Source: Blastococcus sp. TF02-09 (GTDB lineage Bacteria; Actinomycetota; Actinomycetes; Mycobacteriales; Geodermatophilaceae). Taken from it: DNA of 64,000 bases. A model generated the notes under the pieces. The model made no database searches, was not told the DNA's origin, and saw only the letters and a list, made by a program, of their open reading frames with translations. The stretch is from contig NZ_QOHH01000001.1 of assembly GCF_003319105.1 (NCBI RefSeq), positions 434,001 through 498,000 on the forward strand, in the 5' to 3' direction. The translations under genes were made by a program, and so were the position numbers. The stretch's first letter is position 1. Each line of letters starts with the position of its first letter. Positions 1 to 9,558 of this stretch are shown piece after piece.

Positions 1-510
1 CTCGACGTGCTGGGCGGACGGTCGGAGCTCGAGGCAGTGGCTCTGCAGTCGCTGTCCAGCGAGGAGTACACGGATCTGCTGGACTGGGGGCCTTCCGGCA
101 TCACCCCGGCGGACACCCCGTGGTGGCTGGCGACCGTCTCTCCGCACTCGAGCACCCCGCTGGATCTCGTCTTCACCATCGGGGTGGCGCTGGCGGTGCT
201 CGGCGCCTGCATCCTCATCGGCCGCACGGGCACCTCCTGGCTGCGCCCGCTCGCAGCGGCGGGAAGCATGACGTTGACGCTCTACTGCCTGCACCTGCTC
301 ATGCTCAGCTCCCCGTTCATGCCCGACCACGACGGTGCGTCGTTCCTGCTGCAGGTGGCCGTGGTCGTCGCCTTCGGTCTCGGGTGGAGCCGGTACCACG
401 CGCGCGGTCCGCTCGAGGACGTCGTGGCGTCGGCGACCAGTGCCACCCGGCGGCGGCTCCTCTCGGGCCGGGGTGCGAAGGGGACGATCGGTGCCGCACC
501 CGGGGATTGA
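1..510 (+). CDS. Membrane acyltransferase, C-terminal part (DUF418 / heparan-glucosaminide acetyltransferase-like)
   Basis: The open frame runs in from the left edge and ends at a TGA at 508-510, so only the last ~169 residues are present. Three hydrophobic segments are visible (about nt 165-230, 250-315 and 345-405), followed by a basic cytoplasmic tail rich in Arg and Ser. The middle segment has the S-M-T-L-T-x-Y-x-x-H pattern common at the end of DUF418/DUF1624 membrane proteins. These move acyl groups or are otherwise linked to envelope sugar modification, but their substrates are generally unknown. The downstream gene starts inside its last 20 bases, so the two are probably co-transcribed. 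The family call rests on the C-terminus alone and is moderate. Confidence 0.6.
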   Translation, partial: LDVLGGRSELEAVALQSLSSEEYTDLLDWGPSGITPADTPWWLATVSPHSSTPLDLVFTIGVALAVLGACILIGRTGTSWLRPLAAAGSMTLTLYCLHLLMLSSPFMPDHDGASFLLQVAVVVAFGLGWSRYHARGPLEDVVASATSATRRRLLSGRGAKGTIGAAPGD

Positions 511-1207
511 GGCGCGGGCACCGCAGGACGGACGCCGGCTCGCACTGGTGTACCGCGGTCCGGCGTCCACGCCCGGCTGCCCGGAGGCGGTGGCCGAGGC
601 GCTGGTCCGCAGCCGTTGGGGCCTGGACGTGCGATACGTCGGACCGAGGGAGGCGCTGCCGCTCTGCCCGGAGACGCTGGCGCGCGCGGCGCTGTTCGCC
701 CAGCCGGGAGGCGGCACGCTCCGGAGGGCGTACCGCAGGCTGCGGCGTCATGCGCCGGCGATCCGGACGTTCGTCCGCACCGGCGGCGGCTACCTGGGCT
801 TCTGCCTCGGGGGGTACCTGGCCGGCGAGACTCCCGGTTTCGGGCTCCTGCCCGGGGACAGCGACCGCTACATCTCCTCGCCGGGGGCCCGGCCGGACCA
901 CGCGGGCGACGATCTGGTGACGCTGGACTGGAACGGCCGGCACCGGCAGATGTTCTTCCAGGACGGCCCCTGGTTCGACCTGGACGCCGCCCGCGGGCCG
1001 GCCGACGTCCTGGCGACGTACGCCAACGGACTCCCGGCCGCCCTCATCGCGCCGTTCGCCCGAGGGATGGTGGGCGTGGTGGGCCCGCATCCCGAGGCGC
1101 CGGCGGGCTGGTACGTCGACAGCGGCCTTCCGGTGCCGCCCGACCTCACCGCGGACCTCACCCAGGACCTGCTCGACCGGGTCCTGGCGCGGTTGCCCGT
1201 CCGCTGA
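491..1207 (+). CDS. BPL_N-domain protein (biotin-protein-ligase N-terminal, class I GATase-like)
   Basis: A 238-residue protein starting at GTG 491, where the frame becomes protein-like; it overlaps the previous gene by 20 nt. The fold signature is a class I glutamine-amidotransferase-like elbow, G-F-C-L-G-G-Y-L, with Cys at about residue 105, preceded by a G-G-G-Y strand. A conserved F-F-Q-D-G-P segment follows, then a late G-P-H-P-E-A motif where GATases carry their His-Glu pair. This matches the stand-alone BPL_N family (PF09825), which resembles the N-terminal domain of eukaryotic biotin ligase but has no ligase domain; its biochemical activity is not established. There is no signal peptide, so it is probably cytosolic. 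The link to the membrane acyltransferase is inferred from overlap only. Confidence 0.75.
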   Translation: MPHPGIEARAPQDGRRLALVYRGPASTPGCPEAVAEALVRSRWGLDVRYVGPREALPLCPETLARAALFAQPGGGTLRRAYRRLRRHAPAIRTFVRTGGGYLGFCLGGYLAGETPGFGLLPGDSDRYISSPGARPDHAGDDLVTLDWNGRHRQMFFQDGPWFDLDAARGPADVLATYANGLPAALIAPFARGMVGVVGPHPEAPAGWYVDSGLPVPPDLTADLTQDLLDRVLARLPVR

Positions 1208-1274
1208 AGGGATGAGTGCATGGCCAGCGACGAGCCCGGCGCGCCGCCCGTGGGGGCGGCGCACCGGGGCTCGC

Positions 1275-2438
1275 TCAGCCTTCGTCGAGCAGTCGCGCGA
1301 CCGTACGTCCCAGTCGGCCGTCCAGGCTGTGCCCGACCCCGGAGGCCCAGTCGTGGGAGGTCCTGACGCCGCGGGCGCCGTACCACCGCTCGCCTGCCGC
1401 TGCACCCCAGGACGCGGTCAGCGGGACGGCGGTGTCCGCGGTGCCGGTGAACCAGTGCCCCCTCACCCCCGCCATCCGCTGCGCGGTGACCTTGCTGCCA
1501 CTCTCCGCGGCGGGGCCGCCGCCGCCGAACACGACCCAGCCTCCGCCGAGGCGCAGCAGCTCCGGATGCCGGGGCACCAGGAAGCGGGTGATCTCCTGGG
1601 CGCCGGAGGAGAAGCCGACCAACCACACCTCGCTGATCGGATAGCTGCGCAGCTGCTTCTCGATCAGTTCGGCGAGGAAGTCGGCATTGCGGCTGGTGTC
1701 GCCGGTGTGCCAGCACTCGCACGACTGGTCAGGGCTCTCCACGGCCAGGGTGACCATGTTGCGATTCCTGGCCACGGCGATCAGCCCGGACGACCCACCC
1801 AGCGCGTAGGAGGACGACGGATTGTCGACGCCGTACTCACCGGTTCCGTCGGCATAGACGACCAGCCCGACGGGGCGCGACGGATCGATGCCGCCGGCGT
1901 ACCGCAGGAATCGGCCGGTCTTGCCGTTGGTGGCGGTGAAGGCCGTGCGCTGCTGGTCGGTGTACGACCCGCCCGCGCCGCTGCTGGCTGTGAGGGCCAC
2001 CGGAGTGGCGAGCGAAGCACCGTGCACTTGGCCGGACCCGGTGGAGGGCTCGGGTGCCTCGGCGCTCGGGCCGGCCGCCGCCGCGGACCGGAGCGGGACC
2101 TGGGGGCCGGGCTCGGCGGCGCGCGTGGTGGCCGGCGCGGACGACTCGTCGGCCTGCGGACCGGAGGGTGGTACGGGCTCTCTGTCGACCGGCTCGCTGA
2201 CGGCCGGCGCCTCGTCGATCGGCGCCGTGCCGACGGGTTGCTCCGGGGCCGGCTCGACGGGCGGGGAGGCCGGCACGTCGGCGACGGCGGCTCCGGCAGC
2301 GCTGGTCGGCGCACTGGTGCCGGCGTCGGGAGCGGACGCGATGACGTCGACGGGACCGCACGCAGTGATCACGGTCACCAGCGCGGCAGCGGCGAGGAGG
2401 CGGGAGCAGCGACCGGCTGCGGAACGAGTGGTGGGCAC
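1275..2438 (-). CDS. Secreted lipoprotein with alpha/beta-hydrolase domain
   Basis: The 387-residue product begins at GTG 2438 behind a G-G-G-A-G element. The N-terminus is a lipoprotein signal ending V-I-T-A-C with the lipid-attached Cys at 27. Residues ~31-150 form a long Pro/Ala/Ser/Glu-rich linker that would hold the enzyme away from the membrane. The C-terminal half is an alpha/beta hydrolase: nucleophile elbow G-F-S-S-G (Ser ~277), acid in G-T-A-D-T-A-V-P (Asp ~335) and catalytic His in G-V-G-H-S-L (His ~370). A C-E-C pair lies near residue 244. It is probably an envelope esterase or lipase; the substrate is unknown. It is divergent from the peptidase gene at 2624 across ~185 bp. Confidence 0.75.
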   Translation of the reverse strand: MPTTRSAAGRCSRLLAAAALVTVITACGPVDVIASAPDAGTSAPTSAAGAAVADVPASPPVEPAPEQPVGTAPIDEAPAVSEPVDREPVPPSGPQADESSAPATTRAAEPGPQVPLRSAAAAGPSAEAPEPSTGSGQVHGASLATPVALTASSGAGGSYTDQQRTAFTATNGKTGRFLRYAGGIDPSRPVGLVVYADGTGEYGVDNPSSSYALGGSSGLIAVARNRNMVTLAVESPDQSCECWHTGDTSRNADFLAELIEKQLRSYPISEVWLVGFSSGAQEITRFLVPRHPELLRLGGGWVVFGGGGPAAESGSKVTAQRMAGVRGHWFTGTADTAVPLTASWGAAAGERWYGARGVRTSHDWASGVGHSLDGRLGRTVARLLDEG

Positions 2439-2623
2439 GAAAACGGGTCTCCCGGTGGTTCATCGATCGTAGTGACGTTGCGTAATGCCCCCGTGACAGT
2501 TCGATGCTGCCATGCTCGCTGGGTCGAGGAAAGGTCACGACGGAGGCTGTCTCGTCGCACCCGTCACACCGACCCCAGGCGTCACCGCGCCCTGCCGATG
2601 ACGGTTCGAATGGGCCCGCGCCG

Positions 2624-4099
2624 ATGAGGCAGAGGCGCGTCGGGGTGGCCTCGCCCGCCGACCGGCGGCGCCGGCCCTCGGTGGCGGAGACGAGGCGCTA
2701 CCGGCGACTGCTGGCGACCGCACTGTGCTGCCTGGCACTCTCCGCGGCCGGGTGCACGGCGCCGGGCTCACCTGACCCGGAGCGGATCGCCTCCGACCCC
2801 TGGGCCGACCGTCCGGTGGTCGAGCTGCGCTTCGAGGTGGCGGACGACCTGACGTCGGTGAGCGCGTGGCAGCGGATCGTCTTCACCCCTGATCTCGCGA
2901 CCTGCGACGTGGTGCTGAGGGCGTGGCCGAACAAGCCACTCACGGCGGAGGAAGGCAGTTCTCTCGTGGTCTCCGAGGTCCGCGTCGACGGGAGGCCGGC
3001 GGACGTCGACGACGTCGCCGCAGGTGCGCCGGAGAGCGCCCCGGCCGGCACCCTCATCGAGGTTCCGCTGGAGCAGTGTGCGGAGCCCGGCCAGGAGATC
3101 TCGGTGGAGACCGACTTCGACCTCGAGCTGGGCGAGGACGTCGATGAGCGGATCGGCACCTCCTCGGCCGCCGAGGTGGCGTGGTTCGCCACCGCGTTCC
3201 CGCTGCTGGCCTGGGAACGGGATCGAGGATGGGCACGCGGGCCGGCGGTCCCGGTCAGTGGGGAGATGGCGGTCAGCGAGGACTTCGAGCTGGCGTCGTT
3301 GGAGGTGGTCGCCCCCTCGAGGTACGACGTGCTCGGCACCGGCAGCGCCATGGGGGCCGAGAAGGCGCGGGACGGCACGACGCTCCACCGGTTCACCGCC
3401 CCGGCTGTGCGCGACGTCGCGGTGTCCGTGGGGAACCTCGACGTGGTCGAGCGGGTGGTCGACGGCGTCCGCGTGCACGTGGGAGTGGACGCGGCGGTGG
3501 CAGCGGCCGACCCGGCGACCTGGCTCGCGTCGATCGCGGAGTCGACGCGCGACCTCGTGGAACTGCTCGGCCCATTCCCGTACGACGACCTCTGGGTCAC
3601 GGTGCTGTCCGCCCAGACGAGCGGCATCGAGTTCCCGGGAGCGATCCAGTTCGGCGACGTGGATCCGGAACGACGCCGAGGCTTGATCAGCCACGAGCTG
3701 GCGCACATGTGGTTCTACGGACTGGTCGGCAACGACCAGGGTGAGCACCCCTGGCTGGACGAGTCCTTCGCCACCTTCGCCCAGATCGTGGCGGACGGCG
3801 AGGACGAGCCCTACGTGCACACCCCCGACTCCGATCTCCCGCCGGTCGGTGGGTCGATGTCCTCCTGGACCGATTTCCGCCGCCCCAGCAGCACGTACTA
3901 CGACACCGTCTACACCCTCGGCGGCGCGGCCCTGGTGGAGGCGCGGGACCGGGCTGGGCACCAGGCCTTCGACGCCGCGCTCTCCCGGTACGTGCGCGAG
4001 AACGCGCACTCCATCGCCACGCCCGCCGACGTACGGACGGCGTTCGAGGACCTCCCCGACGTGCTCGCGGTGCTCCGCGAGGTCGGCGCGCTGACCTGA
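2624..4099 (+). CDS. Lipoprotein metallopeptidase, M1-like
   Basis: The zinc site is H-E-L-A-H (His357, Glu358, His361 from the start used here) with a second Glu at ~380 in W-L-D-E-S-F, the HExxH-(18)-E spacing of gluzincins such as family M1 aminopeptidases. The reading frame is open from 2504, but the ATG at 2624 is preferred because it puts a basic stretch and a hydrophobic core directly before the lipobox L-S-A-A-G-C. The mature protein would be anchored outside the membrane. The usual M1 GxMEN substrate motif appears degenerate (S-G-I-E-F-P-G precedes the zinc site), so exopeptidase activity is uncertain. At ~490 residues it is much shorter than classical PepN (~850 aa), and no C-terminal ERAP-like domain is seen. 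Confidence 0.75.
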   Translation: MRQRRVGVASPADRRRRPSVAETRRYRRLLATALCCLALSAAGCTAPGSPDPERIASDPWADRPVVELRFEVADDLTSVSAWQRIVFTPDLATCDVVLRAWPNKPLTAEEGSSLVVSEVRVDGRPADVDDVAAGAPESAPAGTLIEVPLEQCAEPGQEISVETDFDLELGEDVDERIGTSSAAEVAWFATAFPLLAWERDRGWARGPAVPVSGEMAVSEDFELASLEVVAPSRYDVLGTGSAMGAEKARDGTTLHRFTAPAVRDVAVSVGNLDVVERVVDGVRVHVGVDAAVAAADPATWLASIAESTRDLVELLGPFPYDDLWVTVLSAQTSGIEFPGAIQFGDVDPERRRGLISHELAHMWFYGLVGNDQGEHPWLDESFATFAQIVADGEDEPYVHTPDSDLPPVGGSMSSWTDFRRPSSTYYDTVYTLGGAALVEARDRAGHQAFDAALSRYVRENAHSIATPADVRTAFEDLPDVLAVLREVGALT

Positions 4100-4146
4100 G
4101 CACTGCCCCGCCACGACACCCGGTTCCCCATCTCCAGGAGTACACC

Positions 4147-5166
4147 GTGACGCTCTCCGCACTGAACGATGCCGACGACAGCCGTCGAGACCCCGCAGCG
4201 CACCTGGCCCGGGTACCGGCCGGAGGAACCGGTACCGCCCCGGGAGAGGGTGGCACCCGGATCCTCGCCGAGGGTCCGGTGGGAGCTGCGACGAAGGTCG
4301 CCGTGCTCACCGGAGCGCTGCCCTGGCTCCAGGAGTTCCACGGCAGCGTCGTGGTGATCAGGTACGGCGGCCACGCGATGATCGATGACGAGTGCCGGCG
4401 TGCATTCGCCGAGGACGTGGTCTTCCTGCGGGCCTGCGGGATCCTCCCGGTGGTCGTGCACGACGGCGGCCCGCAGCTCACCGAGATGCTGGGCCGGCTG
4501 GGCGCGGGGAGCGTGTTCCGCGGCGGCCTGCGGGTGACCACCCCCGAGACCGTCGACGTCGTCCGCATGGTCCTCACCGGCCAGGTCGGCCCCGACATCG
4601 TCGGGCTGATCAACCAACACGGCTCGATGGCCGTGCAACTGTCCGGTGAGGACGGCGGGATCTTCACCGCGGCTCGCACGCACGCGGTGGTGGACGGGCA
4701 GCCGGTCGACATCGGCCTCGTGGGCGACGTCGCGACCGTCGACGCGTCGGCCGTCACCACGATGCTGGATTCCGGCCACATCCCGGTCGTCGCCAGTCTC
4801 GCCCCGGACGTCCACGGCGTCGTGCACGACGTCGACGCCGACACCGCGGCCGCCGCCCTCGCCGCGGCCCTCGGGGCGGCGAAGCTCGTCGTCCTCACCG
4901 ACGTCGAGGGGCTCTACACCGACTGGCCCGACCGGAACTCGCTCGTCCACCGGATCGGCGCCCGCGAGCTGGCCGAGCTGCTGCCGGCGCTGCACGCCGG
5001 GATGAGCCCGACGATGGCCGCGTGCCTGCGGGCGGTCGAGGGCGGAGTGGGGCAGGCGACCGTCGTCGACGGCCGCGCACCGCACGCCGTGCTGCTGGAG
5101 ATGTTCACCGACGACGGCGCCGGGACGATGGTTCTCCCGGCCGACCACGGTCGACCCACGCCCTGA
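4147..5166 (+). CDS. argB: Acetylglutamate kinase family protein (divergent ArgB paralogue)
   Basis: A 339-residue amino-acid-kinase-fold protein with start GTG 4147 preceded by CAGGAG. ArgB phosphorylates N-acetylglutamate in arginine synthesis. Family blocks are recognisable: R-Y-G-G-H-A-M near residue 72 (usually K-Y-G-G-N-A-M), V-H-D-G-G-P-Q-L near 103 (usually V-H-G-G-G-P-Q-I), S-G-E-D-G near 168 and the [13 protein letters not shown] nucleotide region near 250. The first Lys of the phosphate-binding motif is Arg and one loop Gly is Asp. A ~45-residue N-terminal extension precedes the kinase fold. No other arg gene is nearby, whereas argB normally lies in an argCJBD cluster. It may be a specialised paralogue rather than the biosynthetic enzyme. 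Confidence 0.8.
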   Translation: MTLSALNDADDSRRDPAAHLARVPAGGTGTAPGEGGTRILAEGPVGAATKVAVLTGALPWLQEFHGSVVVIRYGGHAMIDDECRRAFAEDVVFLRACGILPVVVHDGGPQLTEMLGRLGAGSVFRGGLRVTTPETVDVVRMVLTGQVGPDIVGLINQHGSMAVQLSGEDGGIFTAARTHAVVDGQPVDIGLVGDVATVDASAVTTMLDSGHIPVVASLAPDVHGVVHDVDADTAAAALAAALGAAKLVVLTDVEGLYTDWPDRNSLVHRIGARELAELLPALHAGMSPTMAACLRAVEGGVGQATVVDGRAPHAVLLEMFTDDGAGTMVLPADHGRPTP

Positions 5167-5674
5167 CCCCCAGGGGGTTCACAGCTGCTTCACCGCGGAG
5201 CGGGAGCTGCACACGGAACAGTGCTCGGCATGGACACGTGGACCCGCCACCCTGAGGACGTCGCTCCGCCCCTTCCGCCCGGCTCTGCTGTGGCATCCTG
5301 CACCCGCGGGCGCGAACCGGCGATCGTCAGCCCGCGGGGAGCAGGGAACCGGACGAAGCTGTGGCGACACCGTGAGACGACTGCGATGACGCCCCCCGCT
5401 GCCCATGACCCGAGCTCGTGCGAGGGCCGTGGCTGTTCTCGGCACCATCCCAGCCATCACCACATGAGGGAGTGGCCCTCGACCTGGAGCGCTCACCGTG
5501 GGTACCACCTGCGGTGGTGCCCGCACGGCTACGGGCACCCGGACCCTGATGACGTCGTCGAGCTCCAGTCGACCGGGGGCGTCTCCGCTGCCCATGGCTG
5601 CGACGGCTGTTGCATCGCCCCGCTCCGGGACCGCTCGGCATGACGTCTCGAGAGTGAGGGCCGACGGACCGCCC
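5167..5674. other. 508-base interval between argB-like gene and GNAT gene
   Basis: The stretch has no confidently recognised gene. It contains a CCCCC-A-GGGGG mini-hairpin right after the argB-like stop, one possible small Cys/His-rich frame at 5386-5643 and a terminator hairpin at its right end (5652-5680). Base composition is noticeably less GC-extreme than the flanking core genes. Confidence 0.6.
5386..5643 (+). CDS. Possible small Cys/His-rich protein
   Basis: An 85-codon frame from ATG 5386 (alternative ATG 5464, 59 codons). The product is rich in Cys, His and Pro, with C-x4-C then H-H-x-x-H-H-H in the first third, W-C-P-H-G-Y-G-H in the middle and C-D-G-C-C near the end, which could bind metal. 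The ribosome-binding sequence is weak. The frame ends eight bases before a strong hairpin, which would suit a real transcript end. I recognise no family, and it may be a chance frame. Confidence 0.3.
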   Translation: MTPPAAHDPSSCEGRGCSRHHPSHHHMREWPSTWSAHRGYHLRWCPHGYGHPDPDDVVELQSTGGVSAAHGCDGCCIAPLRDRSA

Positions 5675-5680
5675 TCACTC
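5652..5680. terminator. Convergent terminator hairpin
   Basis: Perfect 10-bp arms GAGTGAGGGC / GCCCTCACTC with a 9-nt loop. The right arm overlaps the last codons of the minus-strand GNAT gene (stop at 5675-5677), so it could end transcription from both sides. Confidence 0.6.
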
Positions 5681-6250
5681 GCCGTGGCCGTCGGGGCGAC
5701 CCGTCCGCCCCGCGCAGCGCATCAACCTCTTGTGCGGGTCCCGGGGGGATCTACCGATGTCGACCAGGCCGTTCCGCCGGTACAGCGCGATCGCCGCAGC
5801 GTTGGTCGCCCTGACCGACAGCACCACGTCACAGCCGCCGCGCTCTGCTGCCCACGCCTGCACAGCCTGCACCGCGATGTCGCCGATGCCGAGGCCGCGC
5901 GCCCACGGAGCGACCCACAGGGAGGTGAGGGTGATCCGGCCGTCGGCGTCCCTCCGGGTGGCGCTCACCATCCCGGCGTCGCTGCCGTCCACGGTGAGGA
6001 CCAGGTTGAACGGCATGTCCGTGAGTCGGGCACGCCACCGTGTCTCGGTGTCGCCGCGGCCGGTCCAGGCGGCGAGACGCTCCGCGAAGGCCTCGGGCGC
6101 CTGCTCCAGGGCGGCCAACCGCAGCCGCCGCCAGCGGCGCCAGTCCTCCGGGCCGACCACTGTCGCTGTGATCCCGACGTTCTGTGGCTCGTCGTCGAGA
6201 GGCTCCCCGACGAAGGCGTGAGCACCCTGTCCGCTGGAACGCACCCGCAT
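5675..6250 (-). CDS. GNAT family N-acetyltransferase
   Basis: A 191-residue product starting at ATG 6250. The acetyl-CoA core motif is clear: L-W-V-A-P-W-A-R-G-L-G-I-G (motif A, the R/Q-x-x-G-x-G/A loop) followed by A-V-Q-A-W-A and the C-terminal N-A-A-A-I-A-L-Y-R-R-N-G segment typical of motif B. The substrate cannot be read from the sequence. It is monocistronic between a convergent terminator and a divergent ~200-bp region shared with the M50B-like gene. The same frame stays open far upstream through the GH65 gene, but that part is an antiphase shadow. Confidence 0.85.
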   Translation of the reverse strand: MRVRSSGQGAHAFVGEPLDDEPQNVGITATVVGPEDWRRWRRLRLAALEQAPEAFAERLAAWTGRGDTETRWRARLTDMPFNLVLTVDGSDAGMVSATRRDADGRITLTSLWVAPWARGLGIGDIAVQAVQAWAAERGGCDVVLSVRATNAAAIALYRRNGLVDIGRSPRDPHKRLMRCAGRTGRPDGHGE

Positions 6251-6454
6251 CAGGGCTGTCGGGTGGGCACTACGGGCCGGTCGCGTCCGTCTGACTCGCT
6301 CACAGCGTGCTCCGTTCGTGGGTGCGATGCGGTCGTCCCGGAGATCGGCAGCACCAGACCGTCCCTCCTGCCTCCACGATGGAGGATCTCGTCCGGCGGA
6401 GGCCATCGGCAGTCCTGCCGATGTGCGCTCGCCGGTTGCTGTTGACTGCCCGGC

Positions 6455-7171
6455 GTGGACGCACTCGACCGGTTCTGGGACCGGGTCAGCGCCCCCGCTC
6501 CCGACCTCTCCCCCACCGTCCTGCTCCTCACGGCGGCCGCGGCGGCCGTGCTCGTGCTGTACGGCCCGCTGTGGCGGCTGACGCGGCACGCGGTGACCAT
6601 CGCGCACGAGGGCGCGCACGGGCTCGTCGCGCTGGCGGTCGGCCGGCGGCTGGCGGGCATCCGGCTGCACTCGGACACCTCCGGGGTCACCGTCTCCTCC
6701 GGGCGGCCGACCGGCATCGGCATGGTGCTCACCTGCGCCGCCGGCTACACCGGTCCCGGGCTGTTCGGCCTCGGGGCGGCCGCCCTCCTGGCGGCCGGGC
6801 ACGCCGTGGGCGCGCTCTGGGCGCTGGTCGGGCTGCTCGGGCTGCTGCTGGTGCAGATCCGCAACTGGTACGGCCTCTGGTCGGTGCTGGTCAGCGGCGG
6901 CCTCGTGCTCGCCGCCACCTGGTTCCTCGCCGCGGAGGCCCAGGCCGCGTTCGCCGCCGTCACCACCTGGTTCCTGCTGCTGGCCGCACCGCGTGCCGTC
7001 GTGGAGCTGCAGCGCGCCCGCCGGCACCGGCGGGCCCCGGACTCCGACGCCGACCAGCTGGCCCGGCTGACCCGCGTCCCCGGTGTGGTGTGGGTCGGGT
7101 TCTTCCTCGCCGTGGACGTCGGCGCGCTGCTGCTCGGGGGCAGCTGGCTGCTGGCCGGGACCTCCGGCTAG
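6455..7171 (+). CDS. M50B-like membrane metalloprotease
   Basis: A 238-residue integral membrane protein starting at GTG 6455. It carries H-E-G-A-H (His51, Glu52, His55) at the end of the first membrane segment, followed by a G-R-R-L-A-G-I-R-L-H-S-D-T-S-G strand. This is the layout of the Peptidase_M50B-like family (PF13398), site-2-protease relatives that cleave within or next to the membrane. Four or five further hydrophobic segments follow. There is no clear N/D-P-D-G third zinc ligand, as often seen in this subfamily. Its stop (7169-7171) overlaps by 4 nt with the end of the convergent GH65 gene. Its substrate is unknown, and no anti-sigma gene is adjacent. Confidence 0.8.
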   Translation: MDALDRFWDRVSAPAPDLSPTVLLLTAAAAAVLVLYGPLWRLTRHAVTIAHEGAHGLVALAVGRRLAGIRLHSDTSGVTVSSGRPTGIGMVLTCAAGYTGPGLFGLGAAALLAAGHAVGALWALVGLLGLLLVQIRNWYGLWSVLVSGGLVLAATWFLAAEAQAAFAAVTTWFLLLAAPRAVVELQRARRHRRAPDSDADQLARLTRVPGVVWVGFFLAVDVGALLLGGSWLLAGTSG

Positions 7172-9558
7172 TCCAGCGTGCGGTGCTCGAGCGGCCTGGT
7201 GCCGGGGCGGGTGCGCCGCCGCGGTGCGCAGCCCAGCGGCTGGCTGACCGGGTCGACCTGGAGCGGCGGCGGGATGTCGAGCACGAGGTCGGCCTGGTCG
7301 ACGGTCACCAGCCTGCCGTGGTGGTGGATGTCCAGCGGCTCGCCGGTGACCAGCCGGTACGTGGCCTGCGTCGGCGTCACAGTGACGACCAGCTTCCGGC
7401 CCCGGTAGACCACGCGGAAGCGCAGCTTGGTCAGCCGGCTGGGCAGCCGCGGCGCGAACGTGAGCTCGCCGTCGTGGTCGCGCAAGCCGCCGAAACCCGC
7501 GACGGCTACGGTCCAGCCGCCAGCCAGCGAGGCGATGTGCAGGCCGTGCCCCGAGTTGTGGTGCAGGTTCTGCAGGTCGGTGAGCGCCGCCTCGGCCCAG
7601 TAGTCGTAGGCCAGGTCCAGGTGGCCGGTCTCGGCCGCGACGACGCCCTGCTCGCTGGCCGACAGCGACGAGTCGCGGGTGGTGCGGGCCTCGTAGTAGG
7701 CGAAGTTGGCGATCTTCTCCTCGAGGGTGAAGGCGTCCCCGCGCAGGTGGAGGGCCATGACCAGGTCTGCCTGCTTGACCACCTGCTTCCGGTAGAGCTC
7801 GAAGTAGGGGTAGTGCAGCAGCAGCGGGTAGTGGTCGGCCGGCGTGCCCGCGAAGTCCCACTCCTCGTGGTGGGTGAAGCCGTCGGACTGCATGTGCACG
7901 CCGTGCTGGGTGTCGTAGGGCACCGCCATGAGCGCCGCCGCCCGCAGCCACACCTCGACCTCGTCGTCCTCCAGGCCGAGCCGGCGGGCCACCTCGGGCT
8001 GCCGGGACACCGCCCGGGCGCCCTCCCGCAGGTTGCGCTGGGCCATGAGGTTGGTGAAGACGTTGTTGTCGACCACCGCGGTGTACTCGTCCGGCCCGGT
8101 CACGCCGTCGATCCGGAACCCGTGCTCGTCGTCGAAGTGCCCGAGCGACGCCCACATGCGGGCGGTCTCGATGAGCAGCTCGGCCCCGAAGTCGCGGTCG
8201 AAGTCCTCGTCGTCGGTCGCGTTGTAGTAGCGCACCACGGCGTCGGCGATGTCGGCGTTGATGTGGAAGGCCGCCGTCCCCGCCGGCCAGTAGCCCGAGG
8301 TCTCCTCGCCGCGGATCGTCCGCCACGGGAAGACCGCACCCCGCAAGCCCAGCACCCGGGCCCGTTCGCGGGCCAGCTCCAGGATCGAGTGCCGCCAGCG
8401 CAGCGCGTCCCGCGCCGCCTCCGGTGCGGTGTAGGTGAGCACCGGGAGCACGTAGGTCTCGGTGTCCCAGAACGTGTGCCCGTCGTAGCCCGGGCCGGTG
8501 AGCCCCTTCGCGGGGATCGGCTGGCGCTCGGCGCGCAGCCCGGCCTGCAGGACGTGGAACATCCCGACCCGGACGGCCTGCTGCAGCTCGTCGTCGCCCT
8601 CGATCTCGACGTCGGCCTCGTCCCAGTGCTGGTCGAGCAGCTCGCGCTGCTCCCGCAGCAGCCGGTCGAAGCCGGCCAGCTTCGCCGTGGCCAGCGCTCC
8701 TTCGACCTGGTCGCGCAGCGCCGCGCCCGAGCGGCGCGAGGACCACCCGTAGGCCAGGTACTTGACCAGCTTCAGGGAGCCTCCCGGGGGGATCCGGGCG
8801 GCGAGGGTGTACCGGGCGAGGTCGCCGTTGGCGAGGAGGTCCTCGGTGCTGGTGTCCGGCACGACGACGTCGTGGTCCATGCCGGCGGCCATGCGCAGGC
8901 GGCTCCGGGCGGTGCGGTGCACCAGGACCGCGCGCCGTCCGCGACCGACCCCGAACTCGGCCTGCAGCGGCTTGTCCAGCGCCGCCGCCGCGCGCGGGTC
9001 GGCGCTCTCGCCGTGAGCCGTCTCGTTGGCCAGCAGGTCCGACTGCAGCGCCACGTACAGGTCGCCGAGGTCGTCGATGACCTCCACCTGGTACTCGACG
9101 GCGGCGATGGACCGGCGGGACAGCGACACCAGCCGGGTGCTGGTCACGCGCACGGAGCGACCGCCGGGCGAGCGCCAGTCGGTGATCCGCCGCAGCACCC
9201 CGGCCCGGAGGTCGAGGGTGCGCCGGTGGTCGAGGATCTCGCCGTAGTTGAGGTCGAACGGGGAGTCCTTCACCAGCAGCCGGATCAGCTTGCCGTCGGT
9301 GACGTTGACGACCGTCTGCCCCTGCTCCGGGTAGCCGTAGCCGCGCTCGGCGTAGGGCAGCGGCCGCTCCTCGTAGAAGCCGTTGAGGTAGGTGCCGGGG
9401 ACGACGGCGGGCTCGCCCTCGTCGAACGACCCGCGCATCCCGATGTGCCCGTTGGCCAGCGCGAACACCGACTCGTGCACCCCGAGGCTCCCGTGGTCCA
9501 GCCCCACCTCGGTGAGGGACCACGGTTCGACGGGGAAGATCGTCCGGCCCTCGGTCAT
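7168..9558 (-). CDS. Glycoside hydrolase family 65 protein (disaccharide phosphorylase type)
   Basis: A 796-residue protein of normal GH65 length: N-terminal beta-sandwich (about 1-260), linker helices, an (alpha/alpha)6 barrel and a C-terminal beta-sheet. The general acid lies in G-P-D-E-Y (Glu ~491), followed by V-D-N-N-V-F-T-N as in maltose, trehalose and kojibiose phosphorylases. The barrel has F-W-D-T-E-T near 380. Family members split a glucose disaccharide with phosphate to beta-glucose-1-phosphate. The start overlaps the stop of the beta-phosphoglucomutase-like gene (ATGA), so product and next enzyme are coupled. This pair matches mycobacterial Rv3401/Rv3400. Sugar specificity cannot be told from sequence, and a hydrolase role is possible. 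Confidence 0.88.
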   Translation of the reverse strand: MTEGRTIFPVEPWSLTEVGLDHGSLGVHESVFALANGHIGMRGSFDEGEPAVVPGTYLNGFYEERPLPYAERGYGYPEQGQTVVNVTDGKLIRLLVKDSPFDLNYGEILDHRRTLDLRAGVLRRITDWRSPGGRSVRVTSTRLVSLSRRSIAAVEYQVEVIDDLGDLYVALQSDLLANETAHGESADPRAAAALDKPLQAEFGVGRGRRAVLVHRTARSRLRMAAGMDHDVVVPDTSTEDLLANGDLARYTLAARIPPGGSLKLVKYLAYGWSSRRSGAALRDQVEGALATAKLAGFDRLLREQRELLDQHWDEADVEIEGDDELQQAVRVGMFHVLQAGLRAERQPIPAKGLTGPGYDGHTFWDTETYVLPVLTYTAPEAARDALRWRHSILELARERARVLGLRGAVFPWRTIRGEETSGYWPAGTAAFHINADIADAVVRYYNATDDEDFDRDFGAELLIETARMWASLGHFDDEHGFRIDGVTGPDEYTAVVDNNVFTNLMAQRNLREGARAVSRQPEVARRLGLEDDEVEVWLRAAALMAVPYDTQHGVHMQSDGFTHHEEWDFAGTPADHYPLLLHYPYFELYRKQVVKQADLVMALHLRGDAFTLEEKIANFAYYEARTTRDSSLSASEQGVVAAETGHLDLAYDYWAEAALTDLQNLHHNSGHGLHIASLAGGWTVAVAGFGGLRDHDGELTFAPRLPSRLTKLRFRVVYRGRKLVVTVTPTQATYRLVTGEPLDIHHHGRLVTVDQADLVLDIPPPLQVDPVSQPLGCAPRRRTRPGTRPLEHRTLD

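Noticed and set aside
5675..9523. Minus-strand open frame of ~1280 codons covering the GH65 gene and the GNAT gene
   Set aside because: Only the last 191 codons are protein-like (GNAT). The rest is an Arg/Pro/Gly-rich antiphase reading of the GH65 gene, which has its own well-supported frame.
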